A stretch of DNA of 11,528 bases from Globomyces pollinis-pini (taxonomy: Eukaryota > Chytridiomycota > Chytridiomycetes > Rhizophydiales > Globomycetaceae), in the NCBI GenBank assembly GCA_025399215.1, contig MU621538.1:1-11528 (forward strand), given 5' to 3'. The position numbers and the translations under genes were made by a program. Each line of letters begins with the position of its first letter. Within the stretch, counting starts at the first letter, position 1. Shown here piece by piece: positions 1-8,463 of the stretch. The notes under the pieces are model-generated. The model saw only the letters and a list, made by a program, of their open reading frames with translations. It was not told the DNA's origin and ran no database searches.

Positions 1-1083
1 TTGCTCGTAACAAGGTATTGACAAATTTGAGTGATGCATATCAAAGGTGAACTGACAGGTACACTAGCACTAACCGATATATCTGGGTGAACTCCCGTCT
101 CTAGCCATTCCATCACTGGGATGTCCAAATTTGACGTTGTTGACCTGATAAAATCTTGAACAAGTGGTTGGTAAGTATCAAATAAATACTGCAGCTCAAT
201 CAGATACTCCTTGTTGGGACCTTGGCCTCCAAAGACACATGCAACTTGGGTTAATTCAGAGTCTAATAATTTTGATGTGGTTTTTGGAAAGAAGTGATTG
301 GATCTATAATAAGATCTCAATAGCAAGTGTCCATCTCGCAATTGATTTGCATACACATGAATATTTTGGTCACTCCAATCTGTTTTTAAAAAGTGAATGG
401 TTTCATCAACTAGAACATCAATTTCATTTTTGATTAAGAACAATGTCCAGTCACATAACAATAGGGGTTGCGTATCAAAGACAGATGAAGTACCTTCAAC
501 GCTCTTATAGTAATTGTGTTGCATTTGAGTTGCAAGGGATTGATTGTCTGCTGAGTAGGGGATCTGAATAGATTGACCAAGAGCTTCCAACGTCAACACG
601 AATGGGGAATCAGAATGACTTAGCGTGCTCTTGAGTGGGATAGAAGCAGCATCATGTGAATAATGTGTTTCAATAGATTTTATCAATGCATCCATTAATT
701 CTTGTCCTAATTATCAGTACATAGAATATAATACCATGTTCAGGAGTCAGAATATCTGGCTTTACACATATCACCACAGAATTATTCATAAACACACAAG
801 AGAGAAGAGATGCATCTAAGGCTATCTGGATACTTGAGCGAGACAGTAGAGGAATTGACGAATCCAATTGGTCCGGATCCACCACAATCCACTCTTGTAA
901 ATTGGCAGTTACCAAGTAGCATTCCGAAGTTAATAAATAGCATGAATCAGATTTCAAGTGAGGGTTTAGATGAACTTGTTCAGGTAAATCAAACCAAACT
1001 TTAAACCATAAATCAATGAGATCACTATTGCTTAAAGCATCCAAATCGACAGCAGATTCTTCTATCTTGCTTTGGATTAACAT
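1..1083 (-). CDS. Fungal type I fatty acid synthase, beta-subunit N-terminal part (5' end of gene; truncated by left edge)
   Basis: This is the start of a cytosolic fungal-type fatty acid synthase, the multienzyme that builds palmitoyl/stearoyl-CoA from acetyl- and malonyl-CoA. Exon 1 is 735-1083 (ATG at 1083, with an in-frame TAA directly before it) and exon 2 is 706-1. A 28-nt GT-AG intron (707-734) joins them in phase. Without splicing the frame stops at about 670. Exon 2 stays open to the edge and encodes VFGGQGPNKEYLIELQYLFD, then a Tyr-Gln-Pro-Leu-Val stretch, EWLETG and SSPLICITQICQYLVTS. These match, in order, the start of the acetyltransferase domain of yeast Fas1. The catalytic GHSxG and all later domains lie outside the window, so a separate beta gene cannot be told from a fused beta-alpha gene. 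About 180 residues precede the usual beginning of the beta subunit. They are unrecognised. Confidence 0.88.
707..734 (-). other. 28-nt spliceosomal intron in the FAS gene
   Basis: Read on the minus strand it begins GTATTA and ends ATTAG, with a branch-site-like TACTGAT about 8 nt before the AG. It falls after the first base of a Gly codon, and removing it restores a frame that is open to the window edge and contains clear FAS motifs. Retention gives an early stop. Confidence 0.8.
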
Positions 1084-1298
1084 TTAATGTTCAACTCTCA
1101 AATGTGTCAATCTATAGCAATCCATTCCGACAAAAATCAGGGAACCAGGTTTCAGATAATAAAATACAAGGGATAACTCTTTTATGCTAAACAATACTGA
1201 TTTAATCTATATAGTTCGCTTAAAACAAGTATTAGAATGTTCTCAAATACCAAAAAAGACCTTATTACTTCAAGTATTTCCACTCAAAATATTGGTAT

Positions 1299-1484
1299 CT
1301 AAGCCACCTGAATACAATTCCGTTCTAGCACACTTGTTTCATCATCGGAACTGTATCGGAAAGAAAAACAGACATTGCCCGCAATCATGAAGAGTACATT
1401 TAGCAAAATGAAGATAAGTCTTAAGACTGTTGGCCTTCCCTGTTGGCTCACAGTGTTATGATTGAAATACGTCCAAAACTTCAT
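1299..1484 (-). CDS. Possible small single-pass membrane protein or terminal exon, unrecognised
   Basis: A frame from ATG at 1484 to TAG at 1299 encodes 61 residues beginning MKFWTYFNHNTVSQQG. A strongly hydrophobic helix (LIFILLNVLFMIAG) sits at about residues 24-37, followed by a polar tail with SSDDETSVLER. The frame stays open upstream to about 1535. A good 5' splice site (GTAAG) lies at about 1519, so an alternative model joins a short leader from the ATG at about 1536 to the helix with a different N-terminus. It could also be the last exon of the locus at 1620-2176. I do not recognise the family. The single hydrophobic block and the tail are the only evidence for coding, and it may be a chance open frame. 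Confidence 0.25.
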   Translation of the reverse strand: MKFWTYFNHNTVSQQGRPTVLRLIFILLNVLFMIAGNVCFSFRYSSDDETSVLERNCIQVA

Positions 1485-1619
1485 AACAGTTTCTTTTTGG
1501 TACAATTCATTTTTCTTACCTTTTGTAGATGATCATTGATCAGCGTATGAAAGAAAAATCATTAGGAGGAGATCAAACTATAATAGTACTCCGAATCCAA
1601 TAACAGAATGAAACACTTA

Positions 1620-2176
1620 CTATTTAAAAGATGAACATTGAAAATTACCCCTTAATTCTTGTTTATAAGTTAGCCCGTTTCTACGAATTTAGCGTCAATG
1701 TGAATAATGGATTTGGATTTGTTATACAAACCTCATCGTTTTCTTGAAAGTCTTCATGTATAAACCTTCCAATGATTTAGAATTGAACACAGACTTATCG
1801 TTAAGGATTTCGTAAGTTTTCGTTGAATATTTCATTAATTTACTAGGAGTAGTTGGAACCATTCCACGCGCAATAGGATCAATATCTGTGATGCGTTGTT
1901 GGTCGTGTTGAAGATCTTTACTTATGTGTTAATAATGTGGTTTCTAGATGCATATACTATATTGGAAAACTCGCTTTTAGAAATGTATTTAAGAATTGCC
2001 CTAACTGTATTTATCCTTGATAAGTTCTAACCGTAGGTGAAAAACCGAATATTCCCTAGTTTAGCGTTACTTTATTGAACCATTTCCTCTAAAAACAAGT
2101 CCCAGTTCCCTCCCATACACGAAGTTTCATCCACATTAAAGGAAACCGCCATCCTTTTCATAAGTTTTCTGATCAT
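1620..2176 (-). CDS. Probable intron-split gene, unrecognised; exon structure only partly resolved
   Basis: Three minus-strand blocks join in phase: 2004-1958, 1920-1732 and 1680-1620. The introns are 37 nt (1921-1957, GTATAT...TAAG with ATTAAC as branch site) and 51 nt (1681-1731, GTTTGT...GTAG with GCTAAAT). Together they encode about 98 residues ending at TAG 1620. The product includes LGQFLNTFLKASFPIYKDL, DIDPIARGMVPTTPSKLMKY and LEGLYMKTFKKTMRNG, a basic, helix-rich composition that reads like real protein. The N-terminus is uncertain. One model starts at ATG 2176 (MIRKLMKRMAVSFNVDET) with two introns having weak 5' sites. The other starts at ATG 2136 or 2130 with 5' sites GTATGG and GTAACG. 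It lies in the same direction as both neighbours. I recognise no domain and propose no function. A decayed gene is an alternative. Confidence 0.35.
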
Positions 2177-2338
2177 TTAACTTATTTCAGTGAAAGGAAG
2201 AACAATTGGAAAGAAAATGGTTCTTTTGGAAATGACGTGCGTTCAAAGTTACACTGTTGACTTAGAGATAAACATTAACTTATGAAGCAGTGCCAAAATA
2301 AACAATAAATACGGATTTAAATATTTTATAATATCAAT

Positions 2339-3573
2339 CTATGGTTTAGTGGCATTTAACCAATGCCATGCTCTATCAGCTCCAACGTTTGATGTGGTTT
2401 TCATAAAAAAACTACCGATAATAAAAGATCTTCCAAACAGAGACACTTGCGACACACTGGTGGTTGATCCTAATGCTAATCCAATCTGAGGAAGCACCGG
2501 TGTATGTGTTTTTAGTTCAACTGAATCCGTTGATGTGGACATTCTTAAGCAGTTGAAGAATGAATTCGTAGTTCTTGCAAACCTCTGTGGTTCATCTTTT
2601 CTAATCAATTTGAAAATATTTTCAATGACTACGTATGAATGTTGGAATGCTGCGAATCCCACTTTGACCTGATCAATATTACACACATCACCTCCAGCAA
2701 ATATATTTGGATATTGATCATCTACAATTTGAAGAGTTGGCTTTACTTTGACATATTTGTTATTGGGATCTACAGAGGACGGCGACAACTTGGCAATCAA
2801 TTCACTGTTTGGTGACATTCCAGTGCAAGGGATCTAACAATTTAATCTTTTAATACAATTACCATTAAATCACATTCAATTTCAAGCCCGTTCTTTGTTT
2901 TTAGGTTTGTAGCTTGCTTATCATCGTTTGAGAGAACGCGATCTCCAAGGATTTGAATAACACCTAAGCTATGAAGAACATCAAATATTTGCTTGTGCAT
3001 GGCAGGTAAATACATGGGTAGATATCTTTCTCTAGAGTGGACTAATGTTACACTTTTTTCAGGATAATGTTCTTTAATTTCTGCTGCCAATTCCACTCCC
3101 ACTGCTCCACCACCAACAATACAGATTTTTTTGGCATTCTGAATAGACGATTGATAGTGCTTTAGTTTCTTGATGACTAAATCTTTCGTATCTGAATCAT
3201 TAAAATTTCCAGGTTCTGGATGTTTTGCCCCAGTAGCGTAAATAAGATAGGAATATGGAATAGATTGACCAAAACCATCAATGCTTCTATCTAATTCCAC
3301 CGAATCTTTATTGATTTTCGTCACAGCTGCATTGATCACCGTTCCTTGTTCACTTGGTAGTGCATTATCATATGGGACCAACAGATCTTGTTCAAAACCA
3401 CTAATAACAGCAGCTCTTGGAAAGGCAAACATGTAATGAGCATGAGAATGTTTTTCAATCACAATAATTCGATAACCAGTGGGAAATTCCAATTGTTTAA
3501 GCTTTAGTAAGGTGCCAAATAGGAAACAGGAACCCCCAATCAACACAATATTTTTTGTAACATCAGTATCCAT
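2339..3573 (-). CDS. AMID/AIFM2 (FSP1)-like FAD-dependent NAD(P)H oxidoreductase
   Basis: Two exons, 3573-2863 and 2833-2339, flank a 29-nt intron (2834-2862, GTAATT...GTTAG). The join is in phase and gives 401 residues ending in TAG. An FAD-binding Rossmann start lies at residues 9-20 (IVLIGGSCFLFG), followed by an acidic VIEKHSHAHYMFAFPR segment typical of fungal AMID-like proteins. A YATG motif is at about 112-115. The NAD(P)H-binding motif IVGGGAVGVELAAEI is at about 152-166. The splice reconstitutes an IPCTGMSPNS segment, and the FAD-ribityl motif NIFAGGDV is at about 280-287. Family members oxidise NAD(P)H and pass electrons to quinones at membranes; a role in quinone reduction is inferred here. 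No N-terminal targeting peptide is evident. The usual third glycine of the first loop (GGSxxG) is Leu18, which is unusual. The gene is divergent from the MFS gene. Confidence 0.85.
2834..2862 (-). other. 29-nt intron in the oxidoreductase gene
   Basis: On the minus strand it runs GTAATT...GTTAG and lies between codons (phase 0). Splicing joins ECDLM to IPCTG and rebuilds the conserved segment before the PNS motif. Read-through ends in a stop seven codons later. Confidence 0.85.
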
Positions 3574-3811
3574 TTTGTTTTATTTTATTAAAAATTCGAT
3601 TCTTATTGAATCCGACATATGTGCACAAGAGAGGAAGGGAATACGGAATGTTGGACCAATCATTTTTGATTGTTTTTCAGAATTCCGCATTTGAAACGAA
3701 TGGTCCGTTTTTTCCTAGATCAACGCCAGAGTTCGGAAAGGAATTTGATTAAAAAATTGCTTTAAAAATCAAGTAATTTTAATAGATTGGATTATTCTTT
3801 ATCAAGCGAGT
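3574..3811. promoter_or_regulatory. Divergent intergenic promoter between the oxidoreductase and MFS genes
   Basis: 238 bp separate the two ATGs, so both promoters must lie here or overlap the genes. It contains a CCAAT box (3656-3660) within an inverted repeat, CAATCA-TTTT-TGATTG (3657-3672). CGGAA-type motifs recur at about 3644, 3686 (as TTCCG) and 3735. A+T-rich runs beside each ATG may serve as core promoter elements. No iron-responsive element was confirmed. Confidence 0.5.
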
Positions 3812-5434
3812 ATGGCAGATCAAGAAACTGTTAATGAAAAACCATCTGGTTTCAAACTCTCAAAAGTGATGTGGGTCCTATTTGCTGGGTAAGGTTAATC
3901 AAGTTATTCATTCTCTCTTAGTTTTGTGCTATCAAGTTGGTTTAGAGCCATTGAAGGGGGAATGGTTGGAACTCTCAGTGTGAATATCTATGCCGATTTT
4001 AACTCTGTCGAATTGGTATCTATCGCTACCTTGACTTCAACAATTGTTGGTGTCTTCTATCCTTTAATTGCGCGTTTAACAGACGTGTTTGGGAGAAAAG
4101 CTTTGCTAGTGGTCTCAATTGTATTGGGCTACATGGCTTACTTCTTCATTATTATATCTACCAGCGGTGGTGTATTCCAATTGGGGCAATCTCTTAGTGT
4201 TATTCAAGGAGCTATATTTGGGTTGGTCCTGTCAATTTTAATTGCCGACTATGTGCCATTAAAATTTAGGGTCACATTTTATAGTATCCTCACTTTTCCT
4301 GGTCTAGTCTGGGGATTCATTTCCATTGGGGCTGTTGAATACATTTCGTATTGGAAGCATATTTATATCTATACAATACCACCAATTACCATTACTTATT
4401 TAATGATCCTATATGGGGTGTTCAAAACCGAAACAGTGGTTACAGAATCTAAAGAAACTGATGAAGACAAATCAGGTGTCTCACACGCACAAAAGTTCAA
4501 CATAGTTGGAAATCTGATGCTTTGTGCATCTATCACTTTGGTTTTCATTCCTGTAAACGTTTTTGTTGATTATGATATACTTTCCGTACAAGTATTACTT
4601 CCAACTGTTCTTGGTTTCCTTCTATTGATTGGCTTTTTCCTGTATGAGATCCACTATGCTATATATCCTTTATTTCCTAAACGAATGTTACTCAATAGAA
4701 CTGTTATGGGTGGTTTATTAGTTAATGTTGCTATCTATGGTGCTTCAAATATTTGTTTTGGAAACTTTCAACAACTCTTCCAAGTTACTAGAGGATCTAC
4801 TCCATCAGAAGCTGCTTATTTGCAATATGGATATGGAGCTTCTTTTTCATTGATCTCGCTTCCAGTAGGGTTATTGCTTCAATACTTGGGACGTTACAAG
4901 AGATTTGTTACCTTTGGTTACGTGTTATATTTGGCTGGATTCTTTCTTTTCTTAAATACACGTGGAAACAACTCCACCTCATCTATTGAGATCATCGTTG
5001 TCCAGTGTGTTGTTGGGTTGGGAAGTGGTATTGCAATTGCGCCAATCTTAAGTGCAATGCAAGGGGCTTCAGATCATGAAGACGTTGCTATGGTCACTTC
5101 ATTGGATTCGTTCTCCGTTTTTGTGTTTGGTTATGGATTTGATTTAGTTTCGAATGCCTTCTGGAATCGTTTATTGCCGCATATCATCCGAACTACCCCT
5201 GGTGGTGAAGATATTGATACATTAGCCTTGGTTAAAGATTTTCAAATCATCTTGGAACTTCCTGAAGAGCAAGCGAATCTTGTGAAGGATGCATACATGA
5301 CTACTCAACGAACATGTACATTTGTTGGAATTGGGCTGCTGTTACTTGGTTTAGTACCAATTTATTTTATGGAGGACTACGATTTCCGTGATCGTTCCGA
5401 GAAGGAAGAAACGGATATCTTGGTTTCGGTATGA
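3812..5434 (+). CDS. MFS transporter of the siderophore-iron transporter (SIT/ARN) type
   Basis: Exon 1 is 3812-3888 and exon 2 is 3922-5434, around a 33-nt intron (GTAAGG...CTTAG). The product is 529 residues. The short first exon encodes MADQETVNEKPSGFKLSKVM, a cytosolic tail, and splicing completes the first membrane helix (WVLFAGFVLSSWF). MFS motif A reads LTDVFGRK at about 79-86. Many hydrophobic segments follow, enough for the 14 helices of the SIT family. The late segment with DHEDVAMVTSL and FWNRLLPHII, followed by a long extracellular-type loop and a final helix near YMTTQRT, follows the pattern of Sit1/Arn proteins. Members import ferric siderophores by proton symport at the plasma membrane or endosome. 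The actual substrate is not shown by sequence. It converges on the desaturase, with 119 bp between stops and an AATAAA at 5443-5448. Confidence 0.82.
3889..3921 (+). other. 33-nt intron in the MFS gene
   Basis: GTAAGG...TCTCTTAG. It splits a Gly codon (GG|T). Splicing adds the 25-codon N-terminal exon beginning at ATG 3812 and gives a proper first transmembrane helix. Without it the frame would have no ATG near its start. Confidence 0.85.
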
Positions 5435-5553
5435 TAGAGTGAAATAAACAATACTTCACAATATACACATTTGTTTATTTTGATTATCTCATCTTACAGT
5501 AAAACACTTTGAGTACCATTTATTGTAACAAAATACATTATATTAAACAATTA
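5435..5553. terminator. Convergent 3' region with poly(A) signals on both strands
   Basis: The MFS gene (plus) and the acyl desaturase (minus) end 119 bp apart. AATAAA at 5443-5448 lies just after the MFS stop. On the minus strand AATAAA (5524-5519) lies about 30 nt after the desaturase stop. The two 3' ends probably overlap or nearly so. Confidence 0.55.
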
Positions 5554-6702
5554 CTATTCCTCTTTATGCAAGGTAGTTCCTGAATCCCGTCTCAAAAGTA
5601 ACTTTTTGGTATCGGTTTTACCAGCTGCATTTGCAGTAGACATTGCTTTGACAACATCCACCAAACCTATAAACTTGTCATTATCTTCGTCATACACCAT
5701 AAAGGTTAATGAGATCATAAGTTCACTAAGATAAACCAGGTTTACGGGTGGAAATAATTCTTCTTCATTGCCATTGTTATCCTTAAAGATCTCCAACTTT
5801 GATTTTTCGGAGGCATCTCTTAGATTGTAGGAAGGAATTCGTGCGTTGATATGATGTATGGAATGATACATTCCTGCTTCCCCCACAAATGTTTTCAACG
5901 GTTGTGGCAGTGTAACGGAGGCTGCGCCATAGAGCCCAGAATCCACAAAGGTCCAATCACCACCTTCAGCTCTATAACCACCTTCAAAAGTGTGAGTACC
6001 ATGGATAGCAAATATCCAAATTAATTGCCATGTGAATACCAATGTATACATATCAAGGTACATGAGGTCAGGACTGATGTTGTATTGGAAGGCGTAGTAT
6101 GCGATGAACCAAAGTGTGTATGGTAAGTTTAGAATTGGATGGGTAACGCATGAGATTAATGATTGAAGTACAAAGTCATAGAAACTGAAAAAACCACCGA
6201 GTAGAATTCCATGTCGGATTGTGTACAACACTTGAAGCCAACTCGAAGCCTTTTTGAATCGCTTTAACGTCCAATTAGCAGTCTGCATAGTATCATAACC
6301 TTCAATGGAATTATTGTTATTTGAGTGTTTGTGATGTTTGTTGTGTTCATAGGTCCAATGCGACCACGTCATGAAGTACATTGGTGAAATAAACCAGAAG
6401 CACACTTTGTTTTCGATTTCAGTGGGGAGAGAAGACTTGTGACCAAAATCATGCATAGGATCGAAACAGAGTGCCCTACAGGCCACCAAGAAGAAAGCAA
6501 CTATAAATTTCACGATTGGCATCCATGAATTGGATAAGTTGTGCAAAGAGTAACTATACAAATATACGGACCCAGACCACATAACAATCATCAAGGCAAT
6601 TTTTAGCATTGGCTGTTGATATTGCTTCTTCTTTTCAAAAGATTTCAAGAAGCGAACAATACGATTTCGTTTTTCAATTGGAGTTTTAGTTTTCGTGCAC
6701 AT
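5554..6702 (-). CDS. Membrane fatty acid desaturase, bacterial DesA/omega-6-like family
   Basis: An uninterrupted frame encodes 382 residues, of normal length for the family. It is a di-iron acyl desaturase that inserts a double bond into a fatty acyl chain using O2 and reduced cofactor in a membrane, most likely the ER. The three histidine boxes are HDFGH (84-88), HNKHH (120-124) and HSIHH (280-284), with hydrophobic segments around 33-80 and 158-235. The spacing and flanks (HTFEGGY, then YGAASVTLPQPL, then HHINARIPSYNL) resemble bacterial DesA-type enzymes more than fungal Ole1 or a typical fungal Fad2. Regiospecificity cannot be read from sequence; delta-12 is a guess. The start is supported by an in-frame TAA two codons upstream and a TATAAA about 41-46 nt before the ATG. 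It has no intron, no cytochrome b5 domain and an Asn-rich run at 128-131. It is divergent from the second desaturase. Confidence 0.87.
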   Translation of the reverse strand: MCTKTKTPIEKRNRIVRFLKSFEKKKQYQQPMLKIALMIVMWSGSVYLYSYSLHNLSNSWMPIVKFIVAFFLVACRALCFDPMHDFGHKSSLPTEIENKVCFWFISPMYFMTWSHWTYEHNKHHKHSNNNNSIEGYDTMQTANWTLKRFKKASSWLQVLYTIRHGILLGGFFSFYDFVLQSLISCVTHPILNLPYTLWFIAYYAFQYNISPDLMYLDMYTLVFTWQLIWIFAIHGTHTFEGGYRAEGGDWTFVDSGLYGAASVTLPQPLKTFVGEAGMYHSIHHINARIPSYNLRDASEKSKLEIFKDNNGNEEELFPPVNLVYLSELMISLTFMVYDEDNDKFIGLVDVVKAMSTANAAGKTDTKKLLLRRDSGTTLHKEE

Positions 6703-7125
6703 TGGTTAAGTCGTTTTGTCTAAGAAGATTTGTAATGTAGCATTTATACACATTTTTGGTTGGGCTGTTGGATTGGAACGAAAGGCTCGACTGTGGGTAC
6801 CAAAAGATGTCAAAACTTAGGGCTCCACAGTGTAAGAATGACGATTTGAACAATAAATCGATTTTGATGGACTGAAATGAAACTCTATTCTTGAATTTCT
6901 TCAATCGGTGTATTCTTTTTATTCTTTGGGACACAGGAATCTTTTTTCCACAATTTGAATGTTTACCGAATGAGAAATTGTGTATAAGTAACGCCACGAT
7001 TGGTACTTAAAGTACCAGTAGGGGTTAAAAGATGGTATGAAACACCACTAAACAGTGCCACATATGTGTTTATCCAATGATTGATACTTAAATAGAAATC
7101 TCAACGCTGACTGTTCATTTCAAAT
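6703..7125. promoter_or_regulatory. Shared divergent promoter of the two desaturase genes
   Basis: The 423-bp spacer contains a minus-strand TATAAA (6748-6743) for the left gene. For the right gene it has CCAAT (7074-7078) and a TATA-like TTAAATA (7088-7094) 32 nt before the ATG. An imperfect-centre palindrome, TGGTACTT-A-AAGTACCA (7001-7017), lies about 110 bp from the right-hand ATG and could bind a dimeric regulator. A 103-codon minus frame at 6686-6997 crosses the TATA region and overlaps the desaturase start, so I treat it as chance. Confidence 0.55.
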
Positions 7126-8463
7126 ATGTATACTTCACCTTTACAAACCGTATATAACCGCGAAAAGCCAATCGTTCAAGATCGTACAACAATTGACTTA
7201 CCTTTAACTTACCCTAATCGTTTGATTGTTTACTACTTTGGCCGACCAATAGACTTGACCAATTTCGAGCATCCTGGTGGGAACTTTTTACACCAATTCA
7301 ATGGCAAGGATATCACAAACTGGGTTCTAAATGCTCATCATTCGGATCGATCTGGAAAAGTTGCAAAACTGATCAAACTAAGAACATGCTACGATTTACC
7401 CAATAAGCCAATGACAGTTGATTCGTACACTCTTTCTCAAAAAATTGATGAATATGCCAAAATTTCACTATCCATGGTTAATTCTTACGTGATTAATCGT
7501 ATAATAGAGTATTTACTACTCTTTTCTGCCTGTTTCTACTTCTCTGAATCCGCTAGAATTGTTCAGGTTATATTATGTGTGATAGTGTTCAGATCCGTAT
7601 TTACAATCCACGATTTTGGTCATTGGTCAGTTTTACAAAATGCTAAATGGGACACAGTTGTTTGCCGTATACTATCCATCCTTTTCCTTGGGTTTGATGC
7701 ATTTCCTACCTCTCGTCAACACTTTATTCACCATGCTTTCCCAAATGTTTTGAATAATGATACAGCATTGGAAACAGGAGTCTTTGTCTGGCATGAGAAC
7801 TACTTGATTAAAGATTCGTATTTGGCAAGAGCATTTGTAGATGTTCAATGGTTCTTTTGGTACACACTAATTCCGATCTTGGGTACTCTATCCCAATTGC
7901 TACATGGAAAAATTGATGTGTCTACGAAAGATTGGTTGGATTATTTGCCTTTCCTGTTTCTAGGATTCATCCGCTGGTTCTCTCTAGCATTCTTCTTTGA
8001 TTTCCATCCACTGCATATACTGAATTATGTTTTGATTCCCACCTTTCTCGGATTTGGATTCCCTTGTTTTGTTGCCCAACTCAATCACTTCCATATGGAA
8101 ATTCACGATGAAGACAAGTTTAAATACACAGGATTCATTGAAACAATGATATCAAGCACCCAAGACTCTTTTGTGGATATTCCATTTCTTGAACAATACT
8201 TATCAATCGAAATTTTATCTTGGTTCTTTGGTGGTTTAAACTCACATGCTGCACATCATTTATTTTCAATGGTTCATTCCGATTCATTATCAATAATTAA
8301 TGCGAAAGTTAATACTTGGATTGGGAAACCATTTCACAATGATTGCTTAACCAAAGTATTGTATAAGTCATTTGAAAAGATTCGCAACCCATTAGAACAT
8401 CCGAAACATGCAAAAAAGATCTCCAAGCTGGGAAAAAGAAAAGACTCTGCGATTATCTTATAA
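7126..8463 (+). CDS. Cytochrome b5-fused front-end fatty acid desaturase
   Basis: A single frame of 445 residues. The N-terminal cytochrome b5 domain (about 25-90) has the heme motif HPGG (49-52), and the second heme ligand is His71 or His72 in LNAHHSD. It supplies electrons to the desaturase. The di-iron boxes are HDFGH (162-166), HFIHH (199-203) and HAAHH (374-378) in the context GGLNSHAAHHLF. This order is typical of front-end enzymes (delta-5/6/8 or sphingolipid type), which introduce double bonds towards the carboxyl end of acyl chains in the ER. The third box begins with His, whereas most front-end enzymes have Gln (QxxHH). The exact activity is therefore open; a cytochrome-b5-related protein of altered specificity is an alternative. 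The basic C-terminal tail has several Lys residues. Poly(A) signal AATAAA is at 8477-8482. The neighbouring divergent desaturase suggests sequential use in polyunsaturated lipid synthesis. Confidence 0.88.
   Translation: MYTSPLQTVYNREKPIVQDRTTIDLPLTYPNRLIVYYFGRPIDLTNFEHPGGNFLHQFNGKDITNWVLNAHHSDRSGKVAKLIKLRTCYDLPNKPMTVDSYTLSQKIDEYAKISLSMVNSYVINRIIEYLLLFSACFYFSESARIVQVILCVIVFRSVFTIHDFGHWSVLQNAKWDTVVCRILSILFLGFDAFPTSRQHFIHHAFPNVLNNDTALETGVFVWHENYLIKDSYLARAFVDVQWFFWYTLIPILGTLSQLLHGKIDVSTKDWLDYLPFLFLGFIRWFSLAFFFDFHPLHILNYVLIPTFLGFGFPCFVAQLNHFHMEIHDEDKFKYTGFIETMISSTQDSFVDIPFLEQYLSIEILSWFFGGLNSHAAHHLFSMVHSDSLSIINAKVNTWIGKPFHNDCLTKVLYKSFEKIRNPLEHPKHAKKISKLGKRKDSAIIL

Larger units (their letters stand above)
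1084..2338. other. 1.25-kb stretch with no recognised gene; holds possible unassigned exons on the minus strand
   Basis: This stretch lies between the start of the FAS gene and the 3' end of the oxidoreductase gene, both on the minus strand. It contains no long open frame, no recognisable protein family and no RNA gene that I can see. Two parts look more protein-like than background and are listed separately: a chain of short minus-strand exons around 1620-2176, and a 61-codon frame with one hydrophobic helix at 1299-1484. About 1084-1298 is then left as the FAS promoter and 5' leader, and about 2177-2338 as the 3' region of the oxidoreductase gene. The A+T content is high throughout. Confidence 0.5.

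Noticed and set aside
164..433. 89-codon plus-strand frame
   Set aside because: It lies antisense within FAS exon 2, whose minus-strand reading carries clear FAS motifs.
810..1004. 64-codon plus-strand frame
   Set aside because: It is antisense to FAS exon 1 and has no recognisable features.
1184..1390. 68-codon plus-strand frame
   Set aside because: It overlaps the minus-strand hydrophobic frame, has no domain or promoter, and its composition looks random.
3479..3694. 71-codon plus-strand frame
   Set aside because: It overlaps the start of the oxidoreductase gene and its divergent promoter; no protein features.
6686..6997. 103-codon minus-strand frame
   Set aside because: It spans the TATA region of the acyl desaturase and overlaps its start codon out of frame; no family resemblance.
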